Part shown: positions 1 to 7,978 of the stretch, piece after piece | How positions within the stretch are numbered: the first letter of the stretch is position 1 | Layout of the letters: each line of letters begins with the position of its first letter | NCBI GenBank assembly: GCA_004553575.1 | Contig: SFLA01000007.1 | Coordinates: 1 to 58,790, forward strand | Direction: 5' to 3' | DNA from: Clostridiales bacterium | GTDB lineage: Bacteria > Bacillota > Clostridia > Oscillospirales > CAG-382 | DNA: 58,790 nucleotides | Translations under genes and position numbers: made by a program | Notes under the pieces: generated by a model | Database searches by the model: none | What the model was told of the DNA's origin: nothing | The model's input: the letters and a program-made list of their open reading frames with translations, nothing else

Positions 1-124
1 ATATCTTAACCCGAGTCGTGTCGCCGAAAATCTTATAAAGATCGGCAAGATCGCACAGCAATGTATCTGTCGGCAGATCGTTTTTAACCTTCGCAAGCAT
101 CGCTTCGTGATCGTGCGTCATCAT
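1..124 (-). CDS. ArsR/SmtB-family transcriptional repressor, N-terminal part
   Basis: The first 124 bases read leftward as the first 41 residues of an ArsR-type repressor. The visible stretch LADLYKIFGDTTRVKI is the conserved entry to the winged-helix fold (family pattern of L-x-D-x-TR). Such dimers sit on their own promoter until they bind a metal or are oxidised. The start is the first of two adjacent ATGs, seven bases after GAAGGAG. The gene runs off the left edge, so the recognition helix and any metal-binding cysteines cannot be judged. It diverges from a flavodiiron protein gene; shared control is possible but not shown. Confidence 0.85.
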   Translation of the reverse strand, partial: MMTHDHEAMLAKVKNDLPTDTLLCDLADLYKIFGDTTRVKI

Positions 125-135
125 ATTCGCGCTCC

Positions 136-175
136 TTCATATGTTTTATTGTTCATATGATAGCACGTTCATATA
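136..175. repeat. Three phased TTCATAT repeats, probable ArsR operator
   Basis: TTCATAT starts at 136, 152 and 168, exactly 16 bases apart, on the plus strand (ATATGAA on the ArsR coding strand). ATATGAA half-sites are typical of ArsR/SmtB operators, which normally form an inverted repeat; here the copies are direct. They cover the -10 region and the start of the transcript. Binding by the neighbouring ArsR is inferred. Confidence 0.5.
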
Positions 176-185
176 TTCTTGTCAA
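157..185 (-). promoter_or_regulatory. Sigma-A promoter of the ArsR gene
   Basis: Reading leftward there is TTGACA (185-180), a 17-base spacer and TATCAT (162-157), about 33 bases before the ArsR start codon. The hexamers match the housekeeping consensus closely. The TTCATAT repeats listed separately overlap both spacer and -10 box, as expected for an autorepressed ArsR gene. Confidence 0.8.
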
Positions 186-255
186 TACCAATTTTAAAAT
201 TCGGGATATTTCATGAAGCAATATCAACGGCAGAATTGTTTTTTGTATATCTGTA

Positions 256-284
256 TTGATAAAATAACTTCGGAATGATATAAT
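256..284 (+). promoter_or_regulatory. Sigma-A promoter of the flavodiiron gene
   Basis: TTGATA (256-261), 17-base spacer, TATAAT (279-284). Transcription should begin near 291, leaving a leader of about 110 bases before the ATG at 402. Confidence 0.7.
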
Positions 285-303
285 ACTACCGTGAATGTTC
301 GCG

Positions 304-350
304 GCTCCGGAATCCGTATCTGCAGCCCCGGCGCATGCCGCAGACGGAGC
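304..350 (+). other. Possible structured leader of the flavodiiron mRNA
   Basis: In the GC-rich leader, GCTCCG (304-309) pairs with CGGAGC (345-350) and TCTGC (319-323) pairs with GCAGA (340-344); the two helices stack directly on their 3' sides, and the inner loop is rich in C and G. It matches no riboswitch I recognise. It could also be a chance feature of a GC-rich leader. Confidence 0.25.
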
Positions 351-401
351 TTACAGCCCGCGCTGAAAAGACAATATATTAACATATATCAGGAGGAGCA
401 A

Positions 402-2288
402 ATGTACTGCACTAAAAAAGTTACCGACGATCTCACCTGGGTAGGCGGCAATGACCGCCGTCTTGCGATGTTCGAAGGAGTGTATTCCGTCCCCGACGGT
501 GTTTCCTACAATTCTTACCTGCTCACCGACGAATCAACCGTACTGTTCGATACGGTTGACAAAGCAGTAGCACGTGTTTTTTTCGAAAACATCGAAGCGG
601 TGCTGTCCGGCAGAAAGCTTGATTATCTCGTAGTTCATCATATGGAGCCGGATCATTCGGCGACAATAGCGGAGCTGATTCTGCGGCACCCTGAAACTAC
701 AATAATATGCACAGCCGCCGCGAAGGCAATGATAAGCCAGTTCTTCGGTGCAGACTGCGGCTTCTGTATCAAAACCGTAAGCGAGGGAGAAAAACTGGTC
801 ACCGGAAGACATACCCTGCAGTTCTTTACCGCGCCCATGGTGCACTGGCCCGAGGTTATGGTCACTTATGACGAAACCGACGGTATACTCTTTTCCGCCG
901 ATGCCTTCGGAACCTTCGGCGCGCTCAACGGAGCGATATTCGCCGACGAGGTGGATTTTATGCGGGATTACCTTGACGAAGCCCGCAGATATTACTGCAA
1001 CATCGTCGGAAAATACGGCGCGCAGGTGCGCACGCTTCTCGGCAAGGCGGAAAAGCTCGATATCCGTATGATCTGCCCGCTTCACGGATTCGTATGGCGC
1101 AGAAATCTTAACGACTATATAGATAAATATCGTCTGTGGAGCGGCTGCATCCCGGAGAAAAAGGGTGTAATGATCGCATACGCGTCAGTCTACGGCAACA
1201 CCGAGAATGCTGCGGAGATCCTTTCGTCCCGCCTGCGTGATTCCGGTTGCGAGACGGTTATGTATGACGTATCCGTAACCCCCGCATCCGAAATAGTAGC
1301 CGCCGCCTTCAAGTGGAGCCATTTGGTCTTTGCCTCAACCACATATAACGCCGGAATTTTTATAAGCATGGACGAGCTTCTGCGAGATCTTGCCGCGCAC
1401 GGAATACACGGACGCACCGTTGCGTTTATCGAAAACGGATCCTGGGCGGCAACCGCCGGAAAGCAAATGCGCGGCATAATATCCGAATGTCGCGATATTA
1501 CGGTGCTGGATCAGACTGTCTCATTAAAGTCGTCGCTTAAGCCCGGGCAGTCGGAAGACATAGACCGCCTCGTATCGGCTATACTCGAATCCGATTCTTC
1601 GCTTCGTGTCCCGTCAGTACCGGCAGGCGATGTAGATCCGAAAGCGCTGTTCAGCCTGTCCTACGGTCTGTTCGTACTGTCCGCACGCGAAGGCGAGCGT
1701 GACAACGCCTGTATCATCAACACCGCACAGCAGCTTACAGACAATCCCAGATGCATATCGATAACGGTGAACAAACGCACTCTCACCCACGATATGATAT
1801 GCAGTACCGGAGTTTTCAACCTGTCAGTGCTCACGGAACAGACTCCGTATTCGGTATTTCAGCGCTTTGGATTCGCATCCGGCCGCGATACCGATAAGTT
1901 TGCAGGATATGGCGAAACCGACAGAACCGTAAACGGACTGTCCTTCGTACCCGAGTATTCGAATGCGGTTTTATCCTGCAGAGTGATAAACGAGCTTGAC
2001 TGCGGAACTCATACCCTGTTTACCGCGGCTCTTACCGAAGCGAGAGTGCTTTCGTCAGCTCCCTCCGCCACTTATGCATATTATTTCGCAAATATAAAGC
2101 CGTCCGCAAGCAAAACATCCGATCCCGTTCCGGAGACCGATCCCGTTCCCGCTCCCGCTGCCGAAAAGAAAGTTAAAAGATACATCTGCCGTATCTGCGG
2201 ATATATCTACGAGGGCGAGGAGCTTCCCGACGACTTTGAATGTCCGATATGCGGACACGGACCCGACGACTTCGAACCGCTCGACTGA
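402..2288 (+). CDS. Flavodiiron protein fused to flavin-reductase and rubredoxin domains
   Basis: A 628-residue soluble enzyme expected to reduce O2 to water and/or NO to N2O. Domains in order: metallo-beta-lactamase-like diiron domain (1-250), flavodoxin (255-395, FMN loop SVYGNTEN), flavin-reductase-like domain (about 410-560) and rubredoxin (593-628). All diiron ligands are present: H80-x-E82-x-D84-H85, H148, D167, H228. The rubredoxin has C596, C599, C614 and C617. A proline-rich linker (572-587) joins the last two domains. The start at 402 follows AGGAGGAG; an upstream in-frame GTG at 291 lies at the expected transcription start and is rejected. Carrying its own reductase and rubredoxin, it may take electrons almost directly from NAD(P)H. 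Confidence 0.95.
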   Translation: MYCTKKVTDDLTWVGGNDRRLAMFEGVYSVPDGVSYNSYLLTDESTVLFDTVDKAVARVFFENIEAVLSGRKLDYLVVHHMEPDHSATIAELILRHPETTIICTAAAKAMISQFFGADCGFCIKTVSEGEKLVTGRHTLQFFTAPMVHWPEVMVTYDETDGILFSADAFGTFGALNGAIFADEVDFMRDYLDEARRYYCNIVGKYGAQVRTLLGKAEKLDIRMICPLHGFVWRRNLNDYIDKYRLWSGCIPEKKGVMIAYASVYGNTENAAEILSSRLRDSGCETVMYDVSVTPASEIVAAAFKWSHLVFASTTYNAGIFISMDELLRDLAAHGIHGRTVAFIENGSWAATAGKQMRGIISECRDITVLDQTVSLKSSLKPGQSEDIDRLVSAILESDSSLRVPSVPAGDVDPKALFSLSYGLFVLSAREGERDNACIINTAQQLTDNPRCISITVNKRTLTHDMICSTGVFNLSVLTEQTPYSVFQRFGFASGRDTDKFAGYGETDRTVNGLSFVPEYSNAVLSCRVINELDCGTHTLFTAALTEARVLSSAPSATYAYYFANIKPSASKTSDPVPETDPVPAPAAEKKVKRYICRICGYIYEGEELPDDFECPICGHGPDDFEPLD

Positions 2289-2303
2289 TACGTCTTAAGC
2301 CTA

Positions 2304-2334
2304 TTTCGACCGCCGGAATACCCGGCGGTCGAAA
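2304..2334 (+). terminator. Terminator after the flavodiiron gene
   Basis: A 13-base inverted repeat (2304-2316 with 2322-2334, five-base loop) with GC-rich core and A/T-rich outer arms. It separates the flavodiiron gene from the next promoter. Confidence 0.75.
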
Positions 2335-2350
2335 TTATATAATAAAAGCC

Positions 2351-2379
2351 TTGAATTATGCCGCGTAATGCGTTATAAT
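2351..2379 (+). promoter_or_regulatory. Sigma-A promoter of the flavodoxin-like reductase
   Basis: TTGAAT (2351-2356), 17-base spacer, TATAAT (2374-2379), 36 bases before the ATG at 2416. Confidence 0.7.
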
Positions 2380-2415
2380 TGTCTTCCGGATGCTCTGAAG
2401 TCGGGAGGAACCTGA

Positions 2416-3111
2416 ATGAAGATTCTGCTTATAAACGGATCTCCCAAATGCGGCCAAAGCGATACCCTGCAAATAACAAACGCATTTATCGACGGAATGA
2501 ATGACGTATGCGATTGTGAAGTCCGGAGTATCGAAGCGGTTAAACTGAATATCGGCTATTGCACCGGCTGTCTTTCCTGTATGAACAGAGGCAGGTGCGT
2601 GCTTAATGACGATATGGCGGACGTTCTGTCGGCGTTTGCCGGAAGCGACCTTATACTTATGAGTTTTCCGCTTTACTGCTATGGCGTCCCCGCGCCCATG
2701 AAAGTACTGCTCGACCGTCTTCTGCCCCTTTCCTGTGCAGAAATGATTGCGCATGACGGCAGGTATTCACATCCGGTCCGCACCGACCTCTCTTCACTGC
2801 ACTTCGCGGTGATAAGCGGCTGCGGATTCCCGAACACGGAGGGCAACTTCGAGCCTCTGCGTCTCCAGATGAACCTTATGTTTCCGTACAACCTGTTTAT
2901 GCTTACCGTAGCGGAGGCTCCGCTTTTCAACGCTCCGGAGGCGGCTCCTGTCACCGTTCCTTATCTCGATAAGGTGCGCCGTGCCGGACGCGAATACGCA
3001 GAGTCTTTTTCGGTATCCGATAATCTTATGAGCGAGCTTGCCATGCCGATGATCCCTACACAGACATATGCCGATATCTGCAGCATGAATGCAAAGCAGA
3101 ACTCCCGATAA
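2416..3111 (+). CDS. Flavodoxin-fold NAD(P)H-dependent reductase, iron-sulfur flavoprotein type
   Basis: A 231-residue protein of the NADPH-dependent FMN reductase / iron-sulfur flavoprotein superfamily. The N-terminus MKILLINGSPK with a following S-x-T is the FMN phosphate loop. The cluster YCTGCLSC (about 48-55) then RGRCVLNDD gives the CxxCxxC-x(n)-C pattern that binds a 4Fe-4S centre in Isf-type proteins. The ATG follows GGGAGG. It has its own promoter and sits next to the flavodiiron gene, which fits redox or oxidative-stress work. The electron donor and acceptor cannot be read from the sequence. Confidence 0.8.
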   Translation: MKILLINGSPKCGQSDTLQITNAFIDGMNDVCDCEVRSIEAVKLNIGYCTGCLSCMNRGRCVLNDDMADVLSAFAGSDLILMSFPLYCYGVPAPMKVLLDRLLPLSCAEMIAHDGRYSHPVRTDLSSLHFAVISGCGFPNTEGNFEPLRLQMNLMFPYNLFMLTVAEAPLFNAPEAAPVTVPYLDKVRRAGREYAESFSVSDNLMSELAMPMIPTQTYADICSMNAKQNSR

Positions 3112-3164
3112 AAACCGCAGAAGTGATTTTTGTCGCTCAGCGGCAACGAAAAACTGTTTTACTA

Positions 3165-3193
3165 TTGAAAAACGCCGTTATTTGTGATAGCAT
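3165..3193 (+). promoter_or_regulatory. Promoter of the membrane-protein pair
   Basis: TTGAAA (3165-3170), 17-base spacer, TAGCAT (3188-3193). The leader to 3269 contains a small hairpin (GCGCGG and CCGCGC arms near 3209-3225) and a CGGAG ribosome site. Confidence 0.55.
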
Positions 3194-3269
3194 ATAGGAG
3201 TATATTTGCGCGGACAAGCCGCGCTGCCCGTCGTTTTTGCCGGCGTAACGCCAGAACGGAGCGGAATAC

Positions 3270-4022
3270 ATGGAAAAAGAGAAATCGAGATTCATTCTTT
3301 GGGTGGAGCATGTCTGGTGGGCGTACAAATGGATGATAATCATCCTCGGGCTTATCGCGGTGTTCGTAGTTGTGGCAATCGTATCGTCGATAACCAATAC
3401 CGACCCCGACGTCAACCTTATGTATATAGGTCCGCTTACCCTTTCGGAATCGATAGAAGCGAAGCTGAACGATTCGGTTAAAGACATGATACCTGACGCC
3501 AATGGCGACGGTAAAAAGCATATCGGCCTGTTCGAGCTTGCCGCCGAATCCAGATATTACGATATGCCGGTTCTTGAATCCGGCGATTACGTTTCGGACG
3601 GTGAAGTTATCCTTGCCGATACCTCCCGCCAGCTCGAGTATTCGCGCGTTCTGCTCGACGCGGATACCGACGATTCCACGCTTGAGCGGTACAAGCTGGA
3701 GCTTATGGTCGGCGATTCCACCATCTTTTTCATAGAAGAGTATTATTACGACATCGGACTCGATATGGGGATATTCGCAAAGCTTGAAGACACGGTGGAT
3801 TCCGGGCTTATTCCCGAAGATACAAAGGACGAGTATTCCGTTTATCTTAAGGACCTTGCCATATACTCGCTGCCCGGTTTTTCTTCTATGGACGGGAACA
3901 CCGTGGTTTGCATACGCGCCTACCCGGATACCGCCAAAGGGGAGCTGACCTACGGCCGCTCCTACGAGCAGTATCTCGCCAATGTCGAATTCTTCAAAGC
4001 GCTTTTAGGCTATACTGATTAA
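3270..4022 (+). CDS. Single-pass membrane-anchored protein of unknown function
   Basis: Not recognised. A 250-residue protein with a cytoplasmic N-terminus rich in K, R and W, one transmembrane segment at about 21-41, and an acidic extracytoplasmic domain of about 205 residues with no cysteines. No enzyme motif is visible. Start supported by CGGAG nine bases upstream. Only 35 bases separate it from the leucine-rich-repeat gene, which has the same one-anchor layout, so the two probably form one transcript and may work together at the membrane surface. The pairing is inferred from position. Confidence 0.7.
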   Translation: MEKEKSRFILWVEHVWWAYKWMIIILGLIAVFVVVAIVSSITNTDPDVNLMYIGPLTLSESIEAKLNDSVKDMIPDANGDGKKHIGLFELAAESRYYDMPVLESGDYVSDGEVILADTSRQLEYSRVLLDADTDDSTLERYKLELMVGDSTIFFIEEYYYDIGLDMGIFAKLEDTVDSGLIPEDTKDEYSVYLKDLAIYSLPGFSSMDGNTVVCIRAYPDTAKGELTYGRSYEQYLANVEFFKALLGYTD

Positions 4023-4057
4023 GCCGAAACAAATATACCCTTAACAAGGAGACAGCA

Positions 4058-5731
4058 ATGAGCAAATCATTCAGGAAAAACGAAAAAAAGATTACTATCA
4101 TCTTCTTCACCGTGGTGCTTGCCATACTTATCGCCATGGTCGCGTGGATCGTTGTTGACGCCATAAGCGCCACCTCGAACTTCTTCAAGGATCAGACCTT
4201 CGCAAAGGCGCTTGCCGACGCTCTCGATTGCACCGCCTTCAGTCTCGACGAAGACGATATCAAGGATTTCGAAGTCATGGTAGTATCCTGCTATGTTTCC
4301 AACGATTCGTCGAATAACTACAGCATCTATACGGTACCGTACGTCACTCTCGGAAAAGCGGATTACGCCGATTATATTATAGAGAAAATGAACACGATGT
4401 ACGACGAAGAAGAAAACGACGAGGAAGACGAAACCTCCTCCGACTCTTCGGATACCAGCAGCGACGAGCCGAAGTTCGACACCGTCACGGTATACGCGGC
4501 GCCGACAATGCTTGAAGACATACTCAAGTTCACCAATCTCCGTGTATTCTCCGCTATCGACAGCAGCACCGCTTACAGCATAAGCTACGATACCTACTAC
4601 GCCAATATGTACAGCCAGTATCTCGGCGGCGGAAGCACCATTACCGCCTCTTCGCTGTTCAGCAAGCTGGTTCCCCAGGGGCTTACCACTCTTAACGATC
4701 TTGCTCCGCTCACCAAGCTCGAGTATATCGGACTCGCCTATTCCGGCCTCACCAATTTCGAAGGTATCGATAATTTCCCGAACCTCGCCGTGCTTGACGC
4801 AACCGAGGCTTCGCTTACCACTGTCGCCGGTGTGGAAAAGGCGTCCGGTCTTATCGGACTTTATGTCGGCGGCAACGAGCTTACCGATATATCCGGCGTC
4901 GAAAAGCTGGACAAGCTCCAGACTCTTGAAATAGCCTCCAACAAAATAGAAAAGCTTCCCGTTCTCACTTCGGGTTCGCTTATAAACATTTCGATGTCCG
5001 AGAATTCGTTCACCTCACTCAAGCTCGACCTTCCGAACCTCCGCGAGCTTTATGTCAGCGGCAACGATCTCAAAACGATCGAGCTGAATCTCCCCTCGGC
5101 AACCACCGTGGATCTTTCCGGCAACAGTCTTACCGATATATCTTCGCTTGCGGCGTCACCCCTGCTCGAGAACCTTGTACTCTCCGGCAACGTCGAGCTT
5201 ACCGATATTTCGCCGATTTCCGGTTGCACCGGGCTTAAGAGCCTGTATATCGTCTTTGAAGATAAAGACGAAGGCAAGCTTTCCGACATATCGCCTCTCG
5301 CCGGCATGACCGGTATGACCGACCTCAGCATAACTTATACTCAGGTCAGCGACATCTCAGTGCTAGCCGGTATGACCGAAATGAGCAATCTCACCCTCGC
5401 CAATAACCTTATTGACGACATTTCCGTACTCTCGGGAATGACAAAACTCACCACTCTTAATCTTTCCGGCAACAGCATTGAGGATGTAAGCCCGCTGTCC
5501 GATATGAAACTCCTCACCACTCTTAATCTCTCCGATAACCGCATCGCAACGGTTGCGTCACTTAAGAATTCGTTCGACGCCGAGGTTATAACCTCTATCG
5601 ATCTGTCCGGCAACCGTATAAGCGACTTCACGCCGCTTGACGGCTACTCGAAGGCGACAATAAATAAGGACGACAACGGAAACGACAAGGAAACCTCCGA
5701 CACCGACGCGTCCGAAGCCGACGAATCCTGA
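4058..5731 (+). CDS. Membrane-anchored leucine-rich-repeat protein, internalin-like
   Basis: A 557-residue surface protein. One membrane anchor at about 13-35, a stalk-like domain to about 110, a very acidic Asp/Glu/Ser linker (about 111-135), a small domain, then roughly fourteen 21-23-residue repeats of the internalin type (LTDIS-x-L-x-x-L-x-L-x-L-x-x-N) from about 205 to 540. The C-terminus is again acidic. Such repeats usually bind proteins; there is no sortase signal, so it stays attached by its N-terminus. Start follows AAGGAGAC. The partner is unknown; the gene just upstream is a natural candidate. Confidence 0.85.
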   Translation: MSKSFRKNEKKITIIFFTVVLAILIAMVAWIVVDAISATSNFFKDQTFAKALADALDCTAFSLDEDDIKDFEVMVVSCYVSNDSSNNYSIYTVPYVTLGKADYADYIIEKMNTMYDEEENDEEDETSSDSSDTSSDEPKFDTVTVYAAPTMLEDILKFTNLRVFSAIDSSTAYSISYDTYYANMYSQYLGGGSTITASSLFSKLVPQGLTTLNDLAPLTKLEYIGLAYSGLTNFEGIDNFPNLAVLDATEASLTTVAGVEKASGLIGLYVGGNELTDISGVEKLDKLQTLEIASNKIEKLPVLTSGSLINISMSENSFTSLKLDLPNLRELYVSGNDLKTIELNLPSATTVDLSGNSLTDISSLAASPLLENLVLSGNVELTDISPISGCTGLKSLYIVFEDKDEGKLSDISPLAGMTGMTDLSITYTQVSDISVLAGMTEMSNLTLANNLIDDISVLSGMTKLTTLNLSGNSIEDVSPLSDMKLLTTLNLSDNRIATVASLKNSFDAEVITSIDLSGNRISDFTPLDGYSKATINKDDNGNDKETSDTDASEADES

Positions 5732-5765
5732 ATTCCGGCATCTGCCGAACTCTTAACGGAAAAAC

Positions 5766-5835
5766 ACCCCGCAGATATCGTGTTCTGCGGGGTTACCGAA
5801 AAAAGGCGGGACGGAAAGAATCATCTTTCCGTCCC
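5766..5835 (+). terminator. Tandem hairpins after the LRR gene
   Basis: Two perfect inverted repeats in a row: 5766-5775 with 5784-5793 and 5808-5819 with 5824-5835 (12-base arms). Neither has a long T tract on the plus strand, so termination may be partial. The second lies just upstream of the GNAT ribosome site. Confidence 0.55.
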
Positions 5836-5865
5836 TTGATACATAAATAAAAAGGAGCGCCAGAC

Positions 5866-6339
5866 ATGCCCGATATGCTTGTCAAGCTGTACGATCTTAA
5901 GGATAACAGCGAACTTTACACAGAGCTTGAAAAACAGGGGATACGGTTATTCCGCCCTATGACGCCTAGCCAAGATAAACTTCGCGCCTTCATAACCCCG
6001 TTATTCGGAGACGGATGGTCAAACGAAATTAGCACCGCCTTCACCCGCTTCCCCGTTTCCTGCTTTATCGCATACGATACCGAGGAAAAGAAGATTGTCG
6101 GCTTTGCCGGTTACGATTGCACAATGCGCGGTTTCTTCGGACCGACCGGAGTCGATCCTGCCTACCGCGGAAAGGGAATCGGAAAAGCTCTGCTGCTGAA
6201 ATGCCTGGAGGCAATGCGCAACGAGGGTTACGGATACGCCGTAATCGGCGGCGCCGGCCCGGTTAATTTTTACGAGAAGTGCTGCGGCGCAACGGTAATA
6301 GAAGGCAGCATTCCCGGCGTATATGAAGACCTGATCTGA
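5866..6339 (+). CDS. GNAT-family N-acetyltransferase
   Basis: A 157-residue GCN5-related acetyltransferase. The acetyl-CoA pyrophosphate loop is clear: a strand with GPTGVDPAYRGKGIGKALL (about 93-111, pattern R-x-x-G-x-G/A). The C-terminal strand GYAVIGGAGPVNFYEK matches motif B of the fold. The substrate (small molecule or protein amine) is unknown. Start follows AAAGGAGC. It lies 14 bases before asd and probably shares its transcript; the context gives no firm clue to substrate. Confidence 0.85.
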   Translation: MPDMLVKLYDLKDNSELYTELEKQGIRLFRPMTPSQDKLRAFITPLFGDGWSNEISTAFTRFPVSCFIAYDTEEKKIVGFAGYDCTMRGFFGPTGVDPAYRGKGIGKALLLKCLEAMRNEGYGYAVIGGAGPVNFYEKCCGATVIEGSIPGVYEDLI

Positions 6340-6353
6340 AAGGAATAAACTAA

Positions 6354-7436
6354 ATGAAAGTAAGAGCCGGAATAGTCGGCGCTACCGGAATGGTAGGTCA
6401 GCGTTTTATAACCCTGCTTGAGAATCACCCGTATTTTGAAGTAACATGTCTGGCGGCGTCGTCAAGAAGCGCAGGAAAGACATATAAAGAAGCGATGGGC
6501 GACCGCTGGAAGCTCGCCGTGCCGATGCCCGAATACGCCGCGGATATGCCCGTATATGACGCAGAGGATATCTCCTCCGTCGCGGCGCAGTGCGATTTTG
6601 TGTTCTGCGCCGTGGACATGAAAGGCTCCGCCATGACGGTCCGCGAGCTCGAGGAGGCGTACGCGAAGGCGGAGATACCGGTGGTTTCCAACAACTCCGC
6701 AAACCGTCACACGCCCGATGTACCCATGATTATACCCGAGATCAACCCCGATCACCTTTCGGTAATCGATGCGCAGCGCCGCCGTCTCGGAACGAAGCAC
6801 GGGTTCATAGTTGTAAAGCCTAACTGCTCAATACAAACATATGTCCCCGCTTTGACACCGCTGTATGACTGCGGAATCGAACAGATATGCGTAAGCACCT
6901 ATCAGGCTGTATCCGGCGCGGGAAAAACGCTCGATACCTTCCCCGGAATAAGCGACAATGTTATTCCATATATAGGCGGCGAGGAGGAAAAGAGCGAGCG
7001 CGAACCGCTTAAGATATGGGGCAGCGTCGTTAACGGCGAGATAGTACCCGCCGCAGCCCCCGTCATTTCCGCACAGTGCGTGCGCGTGCCGGTTTCGGAC
7101 GGACACCTTGCTACGGTCAGCGTAAAATTTACCGCTCCGCCCACCCGCGACGAAATACTGTCACGTTGGAATGCCGCAGTTTTCGAACCGCAGAAGCTCG
7201 GACTTCCCAGTGCCCCGGAAAAATTCATAACCTACTTTGATGAGCCCGACCGACCCCAGCCCGTGCTCGACCGAGACATATACGGCGGTATGGGCGTGTG
7301 CGTCGGCAGGCTTCGCGAAGATCCCATATTCGATTATAAGTTCGTGTGCCTTTCGCATAACACGCTCCGCGGCGCTGCCGGCGGCGGACTCGAAACTGCC
7401 GAGCTGCTTTACGCCCGCGGTCTGCTTTCCAAATGA
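6354..7436 (+). CDS. asd: Aspartate-semialdehyde dehydrogenase, archaeal/fungal type
   Basis: Makes L-aspartate 4-semialdehyde from 4-phosphoaspartate with NADPH, a branch point to lysine/diaminopimelate, threonine and methionine. The 360 residues begin with the Rossmann motif GATGMVGQ. The nucleophile lies in VVKPNCSIQ and the SGAGKTLD and GHLATVSV segments fit the family. The NNSANRH and IPEINPDH segments and overall length resemble the archaeal and fungal branch more than the usual bacterial Asd. The ribosome site is AAAGGAAT. The gene overlaps the next by ATGA, so the lipoprotein is translationally coupled to it. Confidence 0.9.
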   Translation: MKVRAGIVGATGMVGQRFITLLENHPYFEVTCLAASSRSAGKTYKEAMGDRWKLAVPMPEYAADMPVYDAEDISSVAAQCDFVFCAVDMKGSAMTVRELEEAYAKAEIPVVSNNSANRHTPDVPMIIPEINPDHLSVIDAQRRRLGTKHGFIVVKPNCSIQTYVPALTPLYDCGIEQICVSTYQAVSGAGKTLDTFPGISDNVIPYIGGEEEKSEREPLKIWGSVVNGEIVPAAAPVISAQCVRVPVSDGHLATVSVKFTAPPTRDEILSRWNAAVFEPQKLGLPSAPEKFITYFDEPDRPQPVLDRDIYGGMGVCVGRLREDPIFDYKFVCLSHNTLRGAAGGGLETAELLYARGLLSK

Positions 7437-7903
7437 TCGCCCGCACAAAAGCTCTCGTCTGTGCCATAGCCGCGTCCGCACTGCTGCTGGCCGGGTGCGA
7501 TCGTCCGGGCGGCTGCTCTGACGATCGTGTATGTGACGAGAGCTCCGTAAAAAGCCGTATCGAAGAGATAGGCGTAAGCGCAGAGGGTGAGCGTCTGGTA
7601 ATCGAAAAGCCCTCCGACGACGTGTACGGAAGCACCGTATACTTATTGTTTGAGTTTGACGGAGACACGGTATCCGAGTACTGCTACGAATTTTATTCCA
7701 CACGCTCGCAGTATGAGAGCGCCGTTGAATATTATTCGGCCGCATCGGTAAGCGAGGTTTACCGTCTGGTCGACAGCGATGACGACGCTCTTATGGTCAA
7801 GATAAAGACGGTATCCGTCGATTACGACGGGGATATCGCCGCTCTTGAGAGCAAGTATTCGTCCGACCATTATGCCTCTCAGGGCTATAAGATAATTAAA
7901 TAA
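7433..7903 (+). CDS. Putative lipoprotein, unknown function
   Basis: A 156-residue protein with a clear lipoprotein signal: positive start, hydrophobic core and lipobox LLAGC (Cys 22). The mature part is acidic and of mixed alpha/beta character; two more cysteines lie just after the lipobox (in GGCSDDRVC). No family recognised. Its ATG overlaps the asd stop by four bases, an unusual partner for a biosynthetic enzyme. A strong terminator follows at once. Confidence 0.75.
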   Translation: MIARTKALVCAIAASALLLAGCDRPGGCSDDRVCDESSVKSRIEEIGVSAEGERLVIEKPSDDVYGSTVYLLFEFDGDTVSEYCYEFYSTRSQYESAVEYYSAASVSEVYRLVDSDDDALMVKIKTVSVDYDGDIAALESKYSSDHYASQGYKIIK

Positions 7904-7920
7904 CTCATAACGGCACCTAA

Positions 7921-7950
7921 AAAGCCCTTCGTTAAACGAAGGGCTTTTTT
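7921..7950 (+). terminator. Rho-independent terminator after the asd operon
   Basis: Perfect 11-base arms 7921-7931 and 7937-7947 with a five-base loop, running into a T6 tract. Confidence 0.9.
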
Positions 7951-7978
7951 GCGTTGTTTCGGCTTGCCGAAGCTACGG

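Noticed and set aside
534..1085. Long leftward frame of 183 codons inside the flavodiiron gene
   Set aside because: It lies antisense to a gene with intact catalytic motifs and has no ribosome site; it resembles no family.
4372..5631. Regular spacing in the LRR gene as a DNA repeat or CRISPR array
   Set aside because: The periodicity of about 66 bases follows from 22-residue protein repeats with diverged codons; there are no identical repeats with unique spacers.
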